Positions 1 to 12,424 of a DNA stretch of 64,000 nucleotides are shown in pieces. The notes beneath the pieces are model-generated. The model searched no databases and was not told the origin of the DNA. It was given only the letters and a program-made list of their open reading frames with translations. Every line of letters starts with the position of its first letter. Position 1 is the stretch's first letter. This DNA is from Calliopum simillimum (Eukaryota; Arthropoda; Insecta; Diptera; Lauxaniidae), in contig OX638370.1 of the NCBI GenBank assembly GCA_951812925.1, forward strand, positions 29,317,964 to 29,381,963. The letters run 5' to 3'. The translations under genes and the position numbers were made by a program.

Positions 1-790
1 ATGTTGATGTCTAGTTGTAGTTTTAACCCGACGATATATATACATAAAGGATATTAATAAATAAAAACGCGAGTCTTACAATTAAAAAAAAAATACTCAA
101 TTTCAGTTTACCAAGGGTACGAAACGTGTCCGACTGAAAAATCGGAAAACGATTTTTGTCCGTCAATTCTAAAATTGTATACTACGATTTTTAATAAAAC
201 AACTTAGAAAAAATCAGCTTGTTATTTATAAATAGGACGTCTACAACTTTAATGCTCATGCATTCTATAAAAAAGTAATATCGACTGCACTTTTTTGTAA
301 TTTTTGCATAAAAGGCCCCATTTTTTTGTCGGACAACTCATTCATTAAGTTGTACTCTTCATTTAAAAACTAAAAATCATAAAAAAACATTGTTATTAAT
401 AAATTTCCACTAACTCGTGGAAAAGCCGATTTTCACTGTCGGACGAAAAATCGGCAAGTATATTTTGTCGGTCAATGTAAAAATATTATTTTGCACGTTA
501 TTTTTAAACAATATTGAAAAAATCAACTTGTTATTACTAAATTTTTTTAAGTCATTTTTTTGGCATGTTTTGTTTGGCAGACACCCTTATGGAACCAACA
601 TTTTTGTCGGACAAGTTTTTTTTCGGATATTTCACAAAGTCGACTTTTGAATTCACTAAACAGCAATATGTTATTAATAAATTTGGTACACCACTTCAAA
701 TTGACCACTTTTGGAAAAGCTGGAGAGGAAAAGCACCCGATTCAGAAAGTTTCCCAAGAGATATTTGGGGGTCTAGGTATAATTAAGCTA
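1..790. repeat. Diverged tandem repeat, about 280-300 bp period
   Basis: Similar blocks recur in order: a segment with a 'gtccgactgaaaaatcgg'-like hairpin near 130 and 425, a 'tttttgtcggacaa' block near 325 and 600, and 'gttattaataaattt' near 390 and 670. Period is roughly 280-300 bp and copies are well diverged. It looks like an old satellite or internal repeat. The short open frames here are not convincing as genes. Confidence 0.4.
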
Positions 791-2536
791 TCCTAAAAGT
801 TATAAGCTGTTATGTATGAGTAGTACAATGTGTCGCCTGGCACCTAGACTATTTATCAGAGTTTTTAAATTTCTATTAATTCCTAGCCAATTTCGACTTT
901 AATTTATCAAAAATGATGATTATCTATAGCAATTTCAAGTTTAGTGTTTTGCTTTTCTTCAATATTTTTAAGCGGTTCGTGCTTTGAATCTAATAGTCAG
1001 AACTATTCCATTTTCAAACGTATGAGTTCGTCTGAAACTATATGAAATATCGATGTTGAATCACTTACATTAGTATATTGGATTATTTTTAACATTAAAT
1101 ACATTATTATACGTACATGTGTATGTAAATAGATAGGTACTTAGTAATTCAAAAAGACATATTATCACGAATATAAAAAAAGCTTTCACATTATTTTTTC
1201 CAATGTGTGGTTTTCATTTTCATAAGCATATTCTTAGTCAAAACATAAAATTCTTCGATTTAATGAAACTTATAGAAATTGCGGTAATTCCCATACTCTA
1301 AATATTTATTCAAAAGGTACACTTTTTATCATTCATGCAAAATTTAAAACATTAAAAATAATATAATTTTACACATCATAACACATAATTAAAAATCTGG
1401 CTGCCTGAAAAAACCACAAAAAAAAAATCCCTTAAAAAAGCATTTTTTAAAAATCTGCATAAAAAAACCGCGTTAACCAGAAAAGCAGCGAAAAAAACAC
1501 GCGTTTACTGACGTTTAAAATTAACACTTCAGCACACATAATTTATGCCAAAAATCATCATCATACACGCGCATTTTTCTTCCTTTTTTTTTCATATTCT
1601 TGAGCGTGTGTTTTTAATGAGGTACCCTCGGAAACCCCAAAAAATTATGCATGAAAAAACAAAAGCCGCGCGGCGACTGCCATTGCATTGTGGCGGAACA
1701 TGTGTGTTTATTAAAGTGTTGCCTCTTTTTTTTGGAATTTTTTTTAAAAGTGCATGATTTACTCATAGCATACGTATACAATTATATGTTAATGCAGAAA
1801 AAAATAACCTGATACCTATAAAAACACTTTTTTTTTGGCATACATTAATGGATGCGTCGCGTGGCTACTTATTTTTGTGCTTTTTCTTTGCGCTACTTTT
1901 TTCACAATTTTTATTTTGCCTTCTTTTTTACGCCACTTCTGTCATTAATATGCTTGATTGTGATGCAATAATTCATGTGGTAATTACTATTTTTATTGTA
2001 TATATAACTTTATTTTTTGCTTTCTGATACATTTTCCGGGAAATCTGCTTCAAATAATCTCAGCGATGTGTTAAAATAGCTTTTGGGGGGGAACACAGCA
2101 CCACAAAATTTTTTCGGTGAATTTGACCAAGTGCCCCTTATAAAGTATACATACATATCGTCCGTTGCCATCGCATCGAACGATACTACTGTAACGGCGG
2201 GCACTATCATTCAATTGCCGGAAGAATATAACTCCTTTTAAAGCACGGAGTTCCTTGGCTTCAGATATGGTTCGTTGCGAGTAGATTTGGGTGGCTTCGT
2301 AGTTTTTTTGTATACTTTTGTGTGTGCTTGAAAATTTCATTTAAGATTGTTGGTATTTGAAGATGCTTGTGTATATTAGTATTTATAATGTACCATGGTG
2401 CACCTAATATTTGTCGAAGTATCTTGGACTGTGCTCTTTAAAGTTTTTCAATGTTTGAGGGGGAGGTTGATCCCCACAGTTGGATGTCTTATGTCCAGAT
2501 GGGTTTCATTACAGTGTTATATAGTTGCACCTTGTA
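791..2536. other. AT-rich stretch without a recognisable gene
   Basis: Mostly AT-rich sequence with homopolymer runs. A minus-strand open frame of 89 codons at 2071-2340 has mixed composition (contains RYSSIVRCDGNGRYVC) and could be a fragment of an old mobile element, but I do not recognise it. Nothing else stands out. Confidence 0.4.
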
Positions 2537-2552
2537 AGGTTAGGTTAGGTTG
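2537..2552 (-). repeat. 3' tail of LINE A copy 1: (AACCT)n
   Basis: On the element's sense strand the 3' UTR ends AACCTAACCTAACC right after CTCTCGC. This is a simple-repeat tail of nearly three units of the TTAGG-class pentamer, in place of poly(A). Confidence 0.75.
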
Positions 2553-5090
2553 CGAGAGAATCCTTGGCATATATGCAAGCCAACTTCTACTTAGACCATT
2601 CTGCTGATCCATTGTGATCCCTCTTTAAATACGGTACATAGTTCTATGAAACATATATAATTAATTTAATTCAGTATATTTTATACACACATCAAACTTG
2701 TTGAAGTTTACTCATTGGTTGTTGGCTACTATTCGTGTTCTCTGTTCCCATTTTGATTCCTTGATGTATTTCAGGATTTTGGTGTGGTCTATTTCCATAA
2801 GTTCTCGCATATCCTGAAAAAAGAAGGATCCAAATATTTTAAGTCTTGTTTTCGCAAGTGCAGGGCACTGACAAAGATAATGTTGACTATCCTTTTCCAC
2901 ATCGCTGTCCCCACACCATCTACAAAGATCGTCAGTCTCAAACCCCATCTGTCCCAAGATTTTAATTCACTCTTGCTGCACTTTAAAAGCAATTTAGTAA
3001 ACCTTATCTAAGGAGTGTTATAAATAGTTTTGATCATTTGATACTGGGTCGATTTGCCCCATCACCTCATCATTTCCAAAACCATTTTATCTGAAATTAT
3101 CTGGCAATCGTGTGACATTGGTGGCTTAACAATATGATAAATATTCTCTGTAGGCAATAATGAGCCCCTCCTCGCTAACTCATCTGCCTTTTCATTTCCT
3201 TGAATATTTTTTGAACGGGTACCCAGCACAGTTCTACATTGTGTTGTTCGTTAAGAACCTAAAGCTCTCTGCGACAACGGCTGACTACCTCAGATCTTAT
3301 ATTCCTATTTTTCAAAGCTTTAATAGCAGCTTGACTATCGATGTAAATGGTTATAGCGGTAGGTGAAATATCCCTCATCGATATCAACCTTGCCGCCTCT
3401 GCTATCGCAAATATTTCCGCTTGAAATACTGAACAATTGCCAGATATTTTTACCGACTCTGAGAGATTAATTGGTTGACTGAAGATGCCGCAACCAGTTC
3501 CTAAGTATGTCCATTTTAGAACCATCTGTATATACTTCTAAAGTGGTACCATTAAGGACATTCTTGTTCTCCCATTGTTCAAGTGTGGGATATTGGGCTT
3601 TTATGCTTTTATTAAAATCTGTGTAAGCTTTAATGTAATCTGTCTGACTTATTTCTGGCAAAATGGTCTTGTGCCCATAGCTTAATCTATTGAAATTATA
3701 AGTCTAATTTAGTCTAACAGAGATCTAATATAGAGATCTATTGGCAGGACATTCAATATAACTTCCAAAGATTTTGTTGGAGTAGTTCTCATAGCTCCAG
3801 TTATTCTTAAAAGGGCCAATCTTTATATTTTTTTTAGTTGCATTTTGTAGTTGAGGCTTAACTTTGAGTTTTTGTTCAAAAGTCAATTTAGTTCACTTTG
3901 TTTCATTTTTAATAATTTTTGATTCTATGTATTTTTTCTACGTCAGTCTTCGGTACAGATGCATTCCAAAGTACTTTGTGTCATTATATTAAGGGATCGG
4001 GGTGGACAGATCTCTATGCATAGAGTAAATGTAAGGTGGACACACTTTGATTCGTTTACCTGTATTCCCCAAAGGTCAAGCCACTTTTGTATGTCGCAGA
4101 GAATACATATTAGAGCAAATAGCTATGAAGTTTTCAAAGAAGGCCTTTGTGCGCGACTTTATCAAAAGCTTGGGTTATATCAAGTAATACTGCAGAGCAG
4201 TACTGTTTTCTTTCAAATGAATTCTTAATCTTTCGAATGATGCGATGTACTTGCTATATGGTGCTGTGGCTCCTTTTTAATTCAAATTGGTGGTCTGGTA
4301 TTAAACCTTTTTCAATGATATACGGCAGCACTTGCTTGACCAAGAGCTTTTCAAATAGTTTTGACAATATTCGAAGTAAACTTATGGGTCGATAAGAGCT
4401 AACTTGTGTTGGGTCTTTTCCAGGCTTAGGTGTCATTGTGATTTTTGAAAGTTTCCAGTCATTTGGAAAATATTTTGTACTCAAGATGGCACTATATATG
4501 TGAAGCAAATGTTTATTGGCAATTTGTGGAAGCTCTTTTATCATTTTTGCTATTACGAGATCGAGTCAAGGGTCTTTGTTTTGGGTTTAAGTAGCTAATT
4601 TCTTCATTTAAATTGTTTTTATTTATGACTAACTGGATAGGATCAATCTGAGTGGTAATTTGAGGTAGCATGGTGGATGATGACTGATTGTTAGGAGTGA
4701 ACACGGCTTTTAAGTAGTTTCCAAATGCAAAACCCTTTTCTGCATCGCACGTAGCCCAATTTCCATTTAAGAAACGGATAGGAACTATCGGCGTCACTGG
4801 TTTTTTGTGCAGTTTTGTGGCTCTCCTAAGTGAATAAAAAAGTGAATAATTTGTTGACTTTTCTGATGACAGGTTCGAAGTAAAGAATTCTTATTCCATT
4901 CGGCTTTTTCTTTCAGTGCCTTTCTGAGTCTTCTAGTAAGCTATGTTTGTTTTTTTTCGAGAAGCGTTGCCATTCTCGATGTACTTGGCGTTTTTCTTGG
5001 AGCAATTATCTAATTTCTTGTGGTGTTTGATGACTTGCAGTTTTCTTATGGGCCAGGGTGTCATCAAAATACTTAGTTTTATTTATTCCT
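2537..5090 (-). pseudogene. Non-LTR retrotransposon ORF2 remnant with RNase H (LINE family A, copy 1)
   Basis: Reading the minus strand from about 5.09 kb down, degraded frames follow the order of a LINE ORF2. First comes the pre-RT linker (RPLTR and PIRFLNGNWATCDAEKGFAF, 4.5-4.8 kb). Then the RT fingers (KPGKDPTQVSSYRPISLL, 4.25-4.54 kb) and RT motif A (LLDITQAFDKVAHKGLL, about 4.17 kb). The connector RITGAMRTTPTKSLEVILN lies near 3.8 kb and RNase H (LEVYTDGSK, FQAEIFAIAEAA, IYIDSQAAIKAL) at 3.26-3.6 kb. Last is the terminal Cys/His motif (LCRWCGDSDVEKDSQHYLC, about 2.85 kb). Motifs B and C (the YADD box) are missing: sequence jumps from just after motif A to a WLDLWGIQVNESK thumb segment near 4.1 kb, so a deletion removed the catalytic core. 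Several stops and frameshifts confirm a dead copy. RNase H puts it in the I-type group rather than the Jockey clade proper; the exact clade is not resolved. Confidence 0.9.
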
Positions 5091-5748
5091 GGAAATATAT
5101 GTACCTATTCTATAGCAATACTCTCTCTGGGCTTATAAAAGTTGACTTAACCGCTGGCCATTTTAGGCTTTTTTAAATGTTCAAATTTGAACGAACAAAT
5201 GGATTCACTTTGAAAAACTACGTAAGTTGTAGTTTTCTTACTTTTTCTTATTTTACCAATAAGCCAAAGATATCCAAAAATGAACAAAATATTACGATTC
5301 AAAATTTTGCCGAAAATAAGGATGTTTCTCGACGGATGTAATTTGCATTTTTTACAGAAATTTTCGTCAAAAATGGTGTAAGATTTCCTACTTTTTGCCA
5401 TAAAATCTGGAACGTCCTTCTTTTCGGCATAAGATCTCGAAAAATTATACTTTTCGTTGTATATAATGAAACACCCTAGTTTTCATCAAAAACAGGGTGA
5501 AATGACATACTTTTCGCTGCAAAACTTTAACGATAAGCTAAATTTTGTAAGACAAATGCATCATCTTTTCATATGATGCATCGAAACGTTTTAAGAATTG
5601 CAATTTTTTTTCAATGGTGTCGGTCCGCGATATACCGCTTTCTGTGTGGCCAGACCTTTGTCGACCCACATCGGTCTGAGCTATAACTTTTTCTTTCTCT
5701 CCTTCGATTCTTTCAATACTGTTCAAAACTCCGTGTTGAAATTGGTGT
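5091..5748. other. No recognisable gene
   Basis: AT-rich sequence with repeated 'tacttttcg' phrases at 5380-5520, suggestive of an old repeat. No coding frame is convincing. Confidence 0.35.
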
Positions 5749-5757
5749 AGTTTCCTA

Positions 5758-6330
5758 GGTTACCGGACATAGCCCAACGGACATAGCCCCCATGACCAAA
5801 ATGGGGATTATGACCGAAATGTTTTCGGACATAATCCCAATAGGTGTTATGTCCGAAAAATGTAATTAAGATTGAACAAAATTTTTGCAATAATCCATTT
5901 AAAAAATGTATATAGTGTTGGATGTCATAGACTGATCCGCGGCCGAAGGCCGCCGCGAAGCCGGTGTTGGATTTTTGGGAGTTGTAAATCCTGAGCTGCG
6001 GCCGCAGGCCGCCCACTTACGCCTACTCTTATGTAAAATTACTGTGGCTAGCAAACTAGGTGTTGGATATATTATAGATTGATCAGCGGCTGAAGGCCGC
6101 CGCGGACACGGTATTGGAATTTTTGGAAGTTGTAAATCCTGAGCTGCGGCTGTTGTCAATAACAAAATATCGTTATGGGGACTATGTCCGTTTTTTCCTG
6201 GGGATTATGTCCGAAACACTTGCGAACATAATCCCCATTTTAGAAATGGGGACTATGTCCGAATTATTGGCGGACATAATCCCCATTTCGTGAATGGGGA
6301 TTATGTGCGTGGGGACTATGTCACGGCACC
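5758..6330. mobile_element. Palindrome-rich foldback/MITE, copy 1, with 9-bp target duplication
   Basis: Both ends are built from repeated inverted blocks of GGGGATTATGTCCG / CGGACATAATCCCC. The outermost ends are GGTTACCGGACATAG (left) and, reversed, GGTGCCGTGACATAG (right). The direct repeat AGTTTCCTA flanks the element at 5749-5757 and 6331-6339, a 9-bp target site duplication. The middle holds a GC-rich core (GCGGCCGAAGGCCGCC at about 5938, GCGGCCGCAGGCCGCC at about 5999) that is partly duplicated in tandem at 6075-6150. There is no coding capacity. A 9-bp duplication with long compound inverted ends fits Mutator/Foldback-like elements. Confidence 0.85.
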
Positions 6331-6407
6331 AGTTTCCTAGTCTTCCTCTGTCTCAGAACAAATTATAGAAAATAATACAGCATGAACTAAATTTAAATAA
6401 ATGTAAG

Positions 6408-6784
6408 AAAATGGTATTTTCAAGAAAATCTGCTCTAAGCTTCTCCTATTCCATCAATAGTCACACTCTGGTAGCTGTAGAAAGGTTTAATGATCTAGTG
6501 GTCATGCTTGATCCAAAGCTTCAGTTCAAATTCCATATAAGTTTGACCATTAATAAAGCTAAAGGTGTTTTTGGCTTTGTCAAGCGTTGGGCCAAAGCAT
6601 TGAATGATCCTTATACAACAAAACTTCTTTACACTTCTCTTGTGAGGCCTATCCTAGAGTTCGCATCACCTGTATGGAATCCATGCTATAAAATTTATAG
6701 TGATCAACTAGAATCAGTCCAAAAAGAATTTTTATTATTTGCACTTCGTGGACTACTGTGGAATCCTGACCAAAATTTGCCTTC
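6408..6784 (+). pseudogene. LINE B reverse transcriptase C-terminal fragment, runs into assembly gap
   Basis: An open frame encodes the post-catalytic (thumb/C-terminal) part of a non-LTR reverse transcriptase: VVMLDPKLQFKFHI, then KAKGVFGFVKRWAK, LLYTSLVRPILEFASPVWNP and VQKEFLLFAL. The spacing matches retrotransposons that lack RNase H, so it differs from LINEs A, C and D here. The 5' part, including the YADD box, is absent and the 3' part is lost in the gap. The apparent start codon is only the first Met in the frame. Confidence 0.8.
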
Positions 6785-6984
6785 NNNNNNNNNNNNNNNN
6801 NNNNNNNNNNNNNNNNNNNNNNNNNNNNNNNNNNNNNNNNNNNNNNNNNNNNNNNNNNNNNNNNNNNNNNNNNNNNNNNNNNNNNNNNNNNNNNNNNNNN
6901 NNNNNNNNNNNNNNNNNNNNNNNNNNNNNNNNNNNNNNNNNNNNNNNNNNNNNNNNNNNNNNNNNNNNNNNNNNNNNNNNNNNN
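6785..6984. other. Assembly gap, 200 N
   Basis: Exactly 200 N, a typical scaffold spacer, so true length may be unknown. Frames drawn across it are artefacts. Confidence 0.99.
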
Positions 6985-8135
6985 CACCTGAAATCTTCAT
7001 CTAGAAAACACAATCAGGAAGGCAAGAGCAACGCTGTGGACCAGAAGGAGCTTCCTAGACAAAAACGGTGGACTCAGCCCAAAACTTAGACTCTGAATGT
7101 ACACAGCAGTCAACAGAACCACTGTTAGCACTCGTATTGTGTAAAAATGTGCAACGTTGGAGCAGGTCAAACTCTGTAAGCTTTAAAGAATGGCCTGCAT
7201 TTTATTAACAAGAGCTATGAAAACTGCAGTTATTGTTGTTGGTAGTTCTAGACCTATCTAACATTCCGCCCTGAATACTAACAGGAACGTTAAAATCACT
7301 TTTAGTGATTACTGCATACCAAATACATATTTTTGCACAACTTCCAAGTTATAATCTCAAGCAGAAATATCTGGGAAAAGGAACTACGGCAATTCTGTGG
7401 CGATTACCGCCTATGGTACACAGACTGCTTCAAAACGAATGAGAGAGTTGGTGCTGGTGACACAGAGTCAGGCCGCATAAAAATATATTTGCATGCATTA
7501 CGCTGGAAATGGCAGTGTTTCGAGCTTTGACTGAGGGAATATGAAAGAAGCCTTCCCAGTGGAATACACATTTACATACATATGTATATCAGACAGACAG
7601 CAAAGCAGCACTTTTAGCATTAAACTCCTTTAAAACTATATCGATGTTAGTTTGGGAGTGTTTTCAACTACTAGTCAAATTTATAAACTTAATAAGTTTC
7701 ACCTCATTTGGGTGTATGACCATAGTAGAATTTAGGGTAATGAAATGAGTTCGCTAGGAAAGGATCATTAACACAACTTGTTGGACTTACTCAATTCTCC
7801 AGCCTTTGGAGTTTTATGAAATTTAACCTAAGCAATTGGCTGTATAGAAAAGTTTATGAAGACTGGGACGACATCTTTCGCAACAGACGAGAAAATCATT
7901 CATGCCAAGAGTTTACAAACGAAAAACAAAACAGTTTCAACAACATGGGGTTATTCCAGGATGAATTTTTTAGATTCTGTCATGAAGAAGAGGAAACAGT
8001 AGGACATATTCTGTGTTACTGTGACAGTCTATCAAGACAAAGACTACGTTTCTTTTCTAATGCATATCCCTCTTCTTTAAAGTGAGCGATTTACCCTCAA
8101 GAGACATACTGATATTACGTCATTAATGCTATGCG
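6985..8135 (+). pseudogene. LINE C ORF2 3' remnant: connector, RNase H and Cys/His terminus
   Basis: Plus-strand frames, interrupted by stops, read in order. A post-RT connector (ATLWTRRSFLDKNGGLSPKL, about 7030) is followed by an RNase H start (LWYTDCFKTNERVGAG, about 7410). The terminal zinc-like motif is FFRFCHEEEETVGHILCYC followed by LSRQRLRFF (about 7965-8060). This is the same domain order as LINEs A and D but a separate family. The catalytic RT is missing, lost before or within the gap. The copy is clearly inactive. Confidence 0.8.
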
Positions 8136-8137
8136 CC

Positions 8138-9447
8138 TGTAACAAACTTTTCTGCCAGTGGTTTTGGTCACCGGTGACCAGGGGTTCGGCTACAAAAGTT
8201 TATAAGGAAAAGGACGGCCTGTTGGTTTAAATTTAAAGACAAGGGTTGGAGTTTTAATTCTTTATTTCATTTTATTTGTCATTGGTTTTCTCATGCTTAA
8301 AATACTTTTAAATACAAAGAAAACACGCCTTACTTCCCCCCACCACTCTTTGCTCCTACGCGACTTTCTCTCTGCCAAAAGCCGTGGTCTAGTGACGTGC
8401 GTTCTCTCGAAAAGGAATCATGCGCATTATTGCTTTTCTGCGTATGTCTGCTTCACCTCTGAAAGAGAGAGCATACCTACGTTAAACTGATCCATCATCG
8501 GGTTTGCACATAGGTCCGTTCTTACCACTTAACGTTGGCCCTGAGCAACTGATACATCATCGGGCTACTCATGTATAGTGCGTTGGTTTCCTACCCTTCC
8601 TTAAGTTAGTTTTCCTTGCGCTTAGCCTGTCTCCTTCGCTCTTAATAGAGAGAGACAACACACTTACACGTTAATCGTGAGTAACTGATACGCTAACGGA
8701 TTACTCACGTTTAATGTGGTGTCTCTGTTTACCACCCCTAGTTAATTTTTCTGTTCTACGTAAGTCTATTTTGCAATGAAAAAAAAGAGAGTACACTTAC
8801 AGCAACCGATCCATCATCGGGCTACACACGTCTAATGTGGTGGTCCTCTTTACCGCCCTATACTATTTTTCTCCGATCTATGTATTTCTATCTCGCACAA
8901 CGTAATACTTTTCCCCCGCTCTACTTGCTACGCTGCTGCCCCCGTGTACGAAAAATAGGCTCGAATCCTTTGAATAACTGATTCATTATCGGGCTATTTG
9001 TTTGTGTGGCCTCTCACCTTTGCGGTAGTGACAGGCAACTGATTCACAATCGGACCACGTCTGCTAAGCGCTGTGGTTTCTAATGTACTAATTCATACTA
9101 CTACTACGAATACTGAAACTACAATTTTCGAAACACACAAGTACCTTATTTTCCTCCTGGTTCCTGCTTACTACGCCTTTTCGCTGCTGCTGATGCTGCT
9201 ACTGTTGTGTGCTGGTCGCTGGCCACTCAAAGACTGTCCTGATTAACTGCAGAGTGTCTGAATTTATTTGCTGTTTCTTTGACAGCGAACAAATCGAACG
9301 ACAGCTGAGTGTCAAAAGCAGCTGTTGCGCAGTGTTGCCGTATGCTTCTCTTTTGTTAATGTGCTAGAGATTTTACCCTAAACTAATTTTATGGTTATCT
9401 TTCTTAAATAAATGATTACATTTCATGTGATTGAGTGGGTTCTTACA
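8138..9447. repeat. Possible solo LTR or unclassified repeat with degenerate internal units
   Basis: The segment starts TGTAACAAAC and ends TTCTTACA, so its tips form a TGTAA...TTACA inverted pair as in many LTRs, and AATAAA lies near the end (about 9406). No matching target duplication was found, so the LTR reading is weak. Inside, an ACTGATNCATCATCGGGC-like motif recurs at about 8486, 8548, 8684, 8805, 8977 and 9038, often followed by TAATGTGGTGG and a pyrimidine-rich tract. No coding frame is supported. Confidence 0.3.
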
Positions 9448-10705
9448 AAATAATAATACATTACTTATAGCAAGAAACTGAAGAAATGATTAGTTACTTA
9501 TATACAAATAAAAATATGATACATAATGATGCGCATGTTATACGAAGCGATGATTTGTCGGAGGAAAACGCGACTCCGCCAACTTTCCTCCTCACACGCC
9601 TATGAACTGATTTCTAATTAAGTCTTATCAGGGTAAACGATTACTGACTCCAACTTTTTATTCTAATCGTAATCCTAAGCCACATGCATTATAACAGAAT
9701 TTTTTTCTGAGTGCACATCGTTTCAGCGCCAACTTGAGAGGTTAGTTGGATTTTATTTAAAGCGGTCAAGTTAAGGAATTTCTTGTCTTACCTCCAGTAC
9801 ATACTTTACTTACGAATAAACAAAGGTTGAAAAAGAAAGCCAAATTAAAATTTGAAAATAAATTAAATGAAATATATCTCATTTTTCTAGTGTTTTTCTT
9901 TATTTGCATACTTTATAGTTGTTTGTATTTAAGAAAATAATATAAAGCATACTTTTATGCATTCGAAGCTATGTAGATTGTGTGGTCTTTTAGTTTTTAT
10001 TTTAATTTTCAATTGCATACTTTTATGCTGAAATTACTCTAAATTGAAGTAGAAAACTTAAGAAACAACATAACCGCAAATAAAAAGATTTTTTTTAATG
10101 AATTAAGGATACGAGCGAGTATCCTTAGCACAATTGTACTCTTAAAAAAGAAATTGAAAATTTTTTGCCACTTTTTTCTTTTTCTTTTTATTTCTATTTT
10201 ATTGTTGCTGCATACGTCAACACATTTAACCCATCACTACTCGCTCCATGTATAAAAATTAACAAAATTTTGTTTTATCCTTCGCTTGCCAGAGCGGTTG
10301 AAGGATAACTCAAGCGCAAATTAAAAATGGCATAAAATCATTTCATTTGCTTGAGCGCACCTTTTTAAATTTGCCAAAAAATTTTATTTTTCCTCGAAAA
10401 TTCGTTTTTTATTTTTTTTTTAATCTACTTACCTATATCCTGCTTGAGAAAAATATATTTATATTTGCTTGCATATGAACAATGTGAAAATTAGCCTACG
10501 TCAAGTTGCTGAACAGTGCAAGCAGTTTTTTCATATTGTACCCTGCATGTTGTGAGAGGCATATGTTGACTTTGAGGTTACTTTGGATGCATTCATTAGA
10601 AAACGTGTCACTTCAAACACTTAAGCTCAACCGCATGGAAGTCGAATAAGAACTAACTCGATTTCTCACAGAAAGCGCCTTATATAACCAACTGTCAGCT
10701 ATAAT
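9448..10705. other. AT-rich stretch without a gene
   Basis: Very AT-rich with long T and A runs. No frame, RNA gene or clear repeat structure recognised. Confidence 0.4.
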
Positions 10706-11302
10706 CGAAACTTTTTTGGTTGCTTTTGTTTATTTTCGTTCCCGTTTTATGTTTACACATGACAACTAAAGGATGTTCCCAGGGAGGCGTACTCTCATCG
10801 TTCATGTGGATACTAGTCATCGACGAACTACTAGAAATTCTCAATGATCACAAATTAGAGGTCCAAGGCTTTGCTGACGATCTGATTATAATAGTTAGAG
10901 GCAGGTTTGACTCTACCGTAACTCAACGAATGCAACTAGCTCTCAATTTAGCTCTAGGCTGGTGTCGAGAGAAAGGACTTGAAATTAACCATAGTAAAAC
11001 CACACTGGTGCCTTTTACCCGGAAGAGGAAGCTAAACCTGAATGTTTTAAATCTGGGGGAAACGGTGCCAACGGTTTTCGGGAGATGAAATATTTAGGAG
11101 TAATCCTAGATAAAAGTCTTACTTGGAATAGTCATCTATCATACATAATAAATAAAGCCTTAAGAATAAAAAGATGGGGACTACGGCCAAAAATTATGGC
11201 ATAGTCTTATAAAACTATCACCGTACCAATGATCACTTATACTGCATTAGCATGGTGGCCAAAAGTATACCAAGTAAAGGCTCAGAATGAACTAAACAGG
11301 AT

Positions 11303-11863
11303 CTTCCGAACAGCCTGCTTGGGTGTTACAGGGGCGCTGAGGACGTGCCCGACAGTAGCTCTAAGCATGCTTACGGGACTCACTCCTCTTTAACTTATGG
11401 TTAGAAGGAAGCAGTCTATGTGGCCTTCAGACAACCTCATTTACAGCAATTTAAAGAAAGCAATCTAACATGGGATGTCAAAATCCTGGATGTATTCTGG
11501 GACAAACCATGTCTTTCGGTCTCTGATAAGTTAGGTAAAAAGTTTGTTTCCTCTAGAAAATTCAAAGTGGTAATCAATGACTGCGCAAAATGGAAGAGGA
11601 AGAACATAAATGTAAAACAGGGCTCAAACCTATGGTTCACTGATGGGTCCAAAACGGAAGATGGAACCGAAGGTATTGGAGTTGTGGGACCAATATTCCA
11701 AAAAGCAGTTGCAATGGGAAAAATAGCTTAAACTTTTCAGGCGGATGTCCACGCTTTAGAGTTGTGCGCCAGAGAATGTCTAAGAAAGGGCACTTCCGGC
11801 ACCGCCATATGCATTTATTTGGACAGCCAAGTGTTTCTAAAATCACTAATGACTTTTTCAATC
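11303..11863 (+). repeat. Internal tandem duplication in LINE D, unit 1 (~561 bp)
   Basis: From the connector 'ttccgaacagcctgcttggg' to 'actaatgactttttcaatc'. Unit 2 begins at once with the same connector. This unit keeps the three RNase H acidic positions (FTDGSK, ALELC, YLDSQ), although a TAA stop interrupts it at about 11729. Confidence 0.85.
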
Positions 11864-12424
11864 TTCCGAATAGCCTACTTGGGTGTTACAGGGGCACTGA
11901 GGACGTGCCCGACAGTAGCTCTAGACATGCTTACGCGACTCACTCCTCTTCAACATATGTTTAAGAAGGAAGCAGCCTGTGCGGCCCTCAGACTACCTCA
12001 TTTACAACATCTTAAAGAAAGCAATTTAACAGGGGATGTCAAAATTCTGGATGTATTCTGGAACACACCATGACTTTCGGTCTCCGATAAGTTAGGTAAA
12101 AACTCTGTTTTCTCTAGAAAATTAAAAGTGGTAATCAATAACCGCGCAGAATAGAGGAGGATGGACATAAATGTAAAATAGGGCTCACAGCTATGGTTCG
12201 CTGATGGGTCCAAAACGGAAAATGGAAGCGCAAGGGCTGGAGTTGTGGGACCAAGATTCCAAAAAGCAGTTGAAATGGGAAAAATAGCTTCCATTCTTCA
12301 GGCGGATTTCCACGCTTTAGAATTGTACGCCAGTGAATTTCTAAGAAGGGGCACTTCCGGCACCGCCATATACATTTGTTCGCACAGCCAAGCGACTCTA
12401 AAATCACTAGTGACGTTTTCAATG
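11864..12424 (+). repeat. Internal tandem duplication in LINE D, unit 2 (~561 bp)
   Basis: By eye about 88-90% identical to unit 1. It carries a second RNase H start (LWFADGSKTENG). Its third acidic residue is changed: the YLDSQ of unit 1 reads ICSHSQ here. The divergence indicates an old duplication rather than an assembly error. Confidence 0.85.

Noticed and set aside
6411..7089. Open frames spanning the N run
   Set aside because: They exist only because N is read as unknown residues; the two sides belong to different LINE families.
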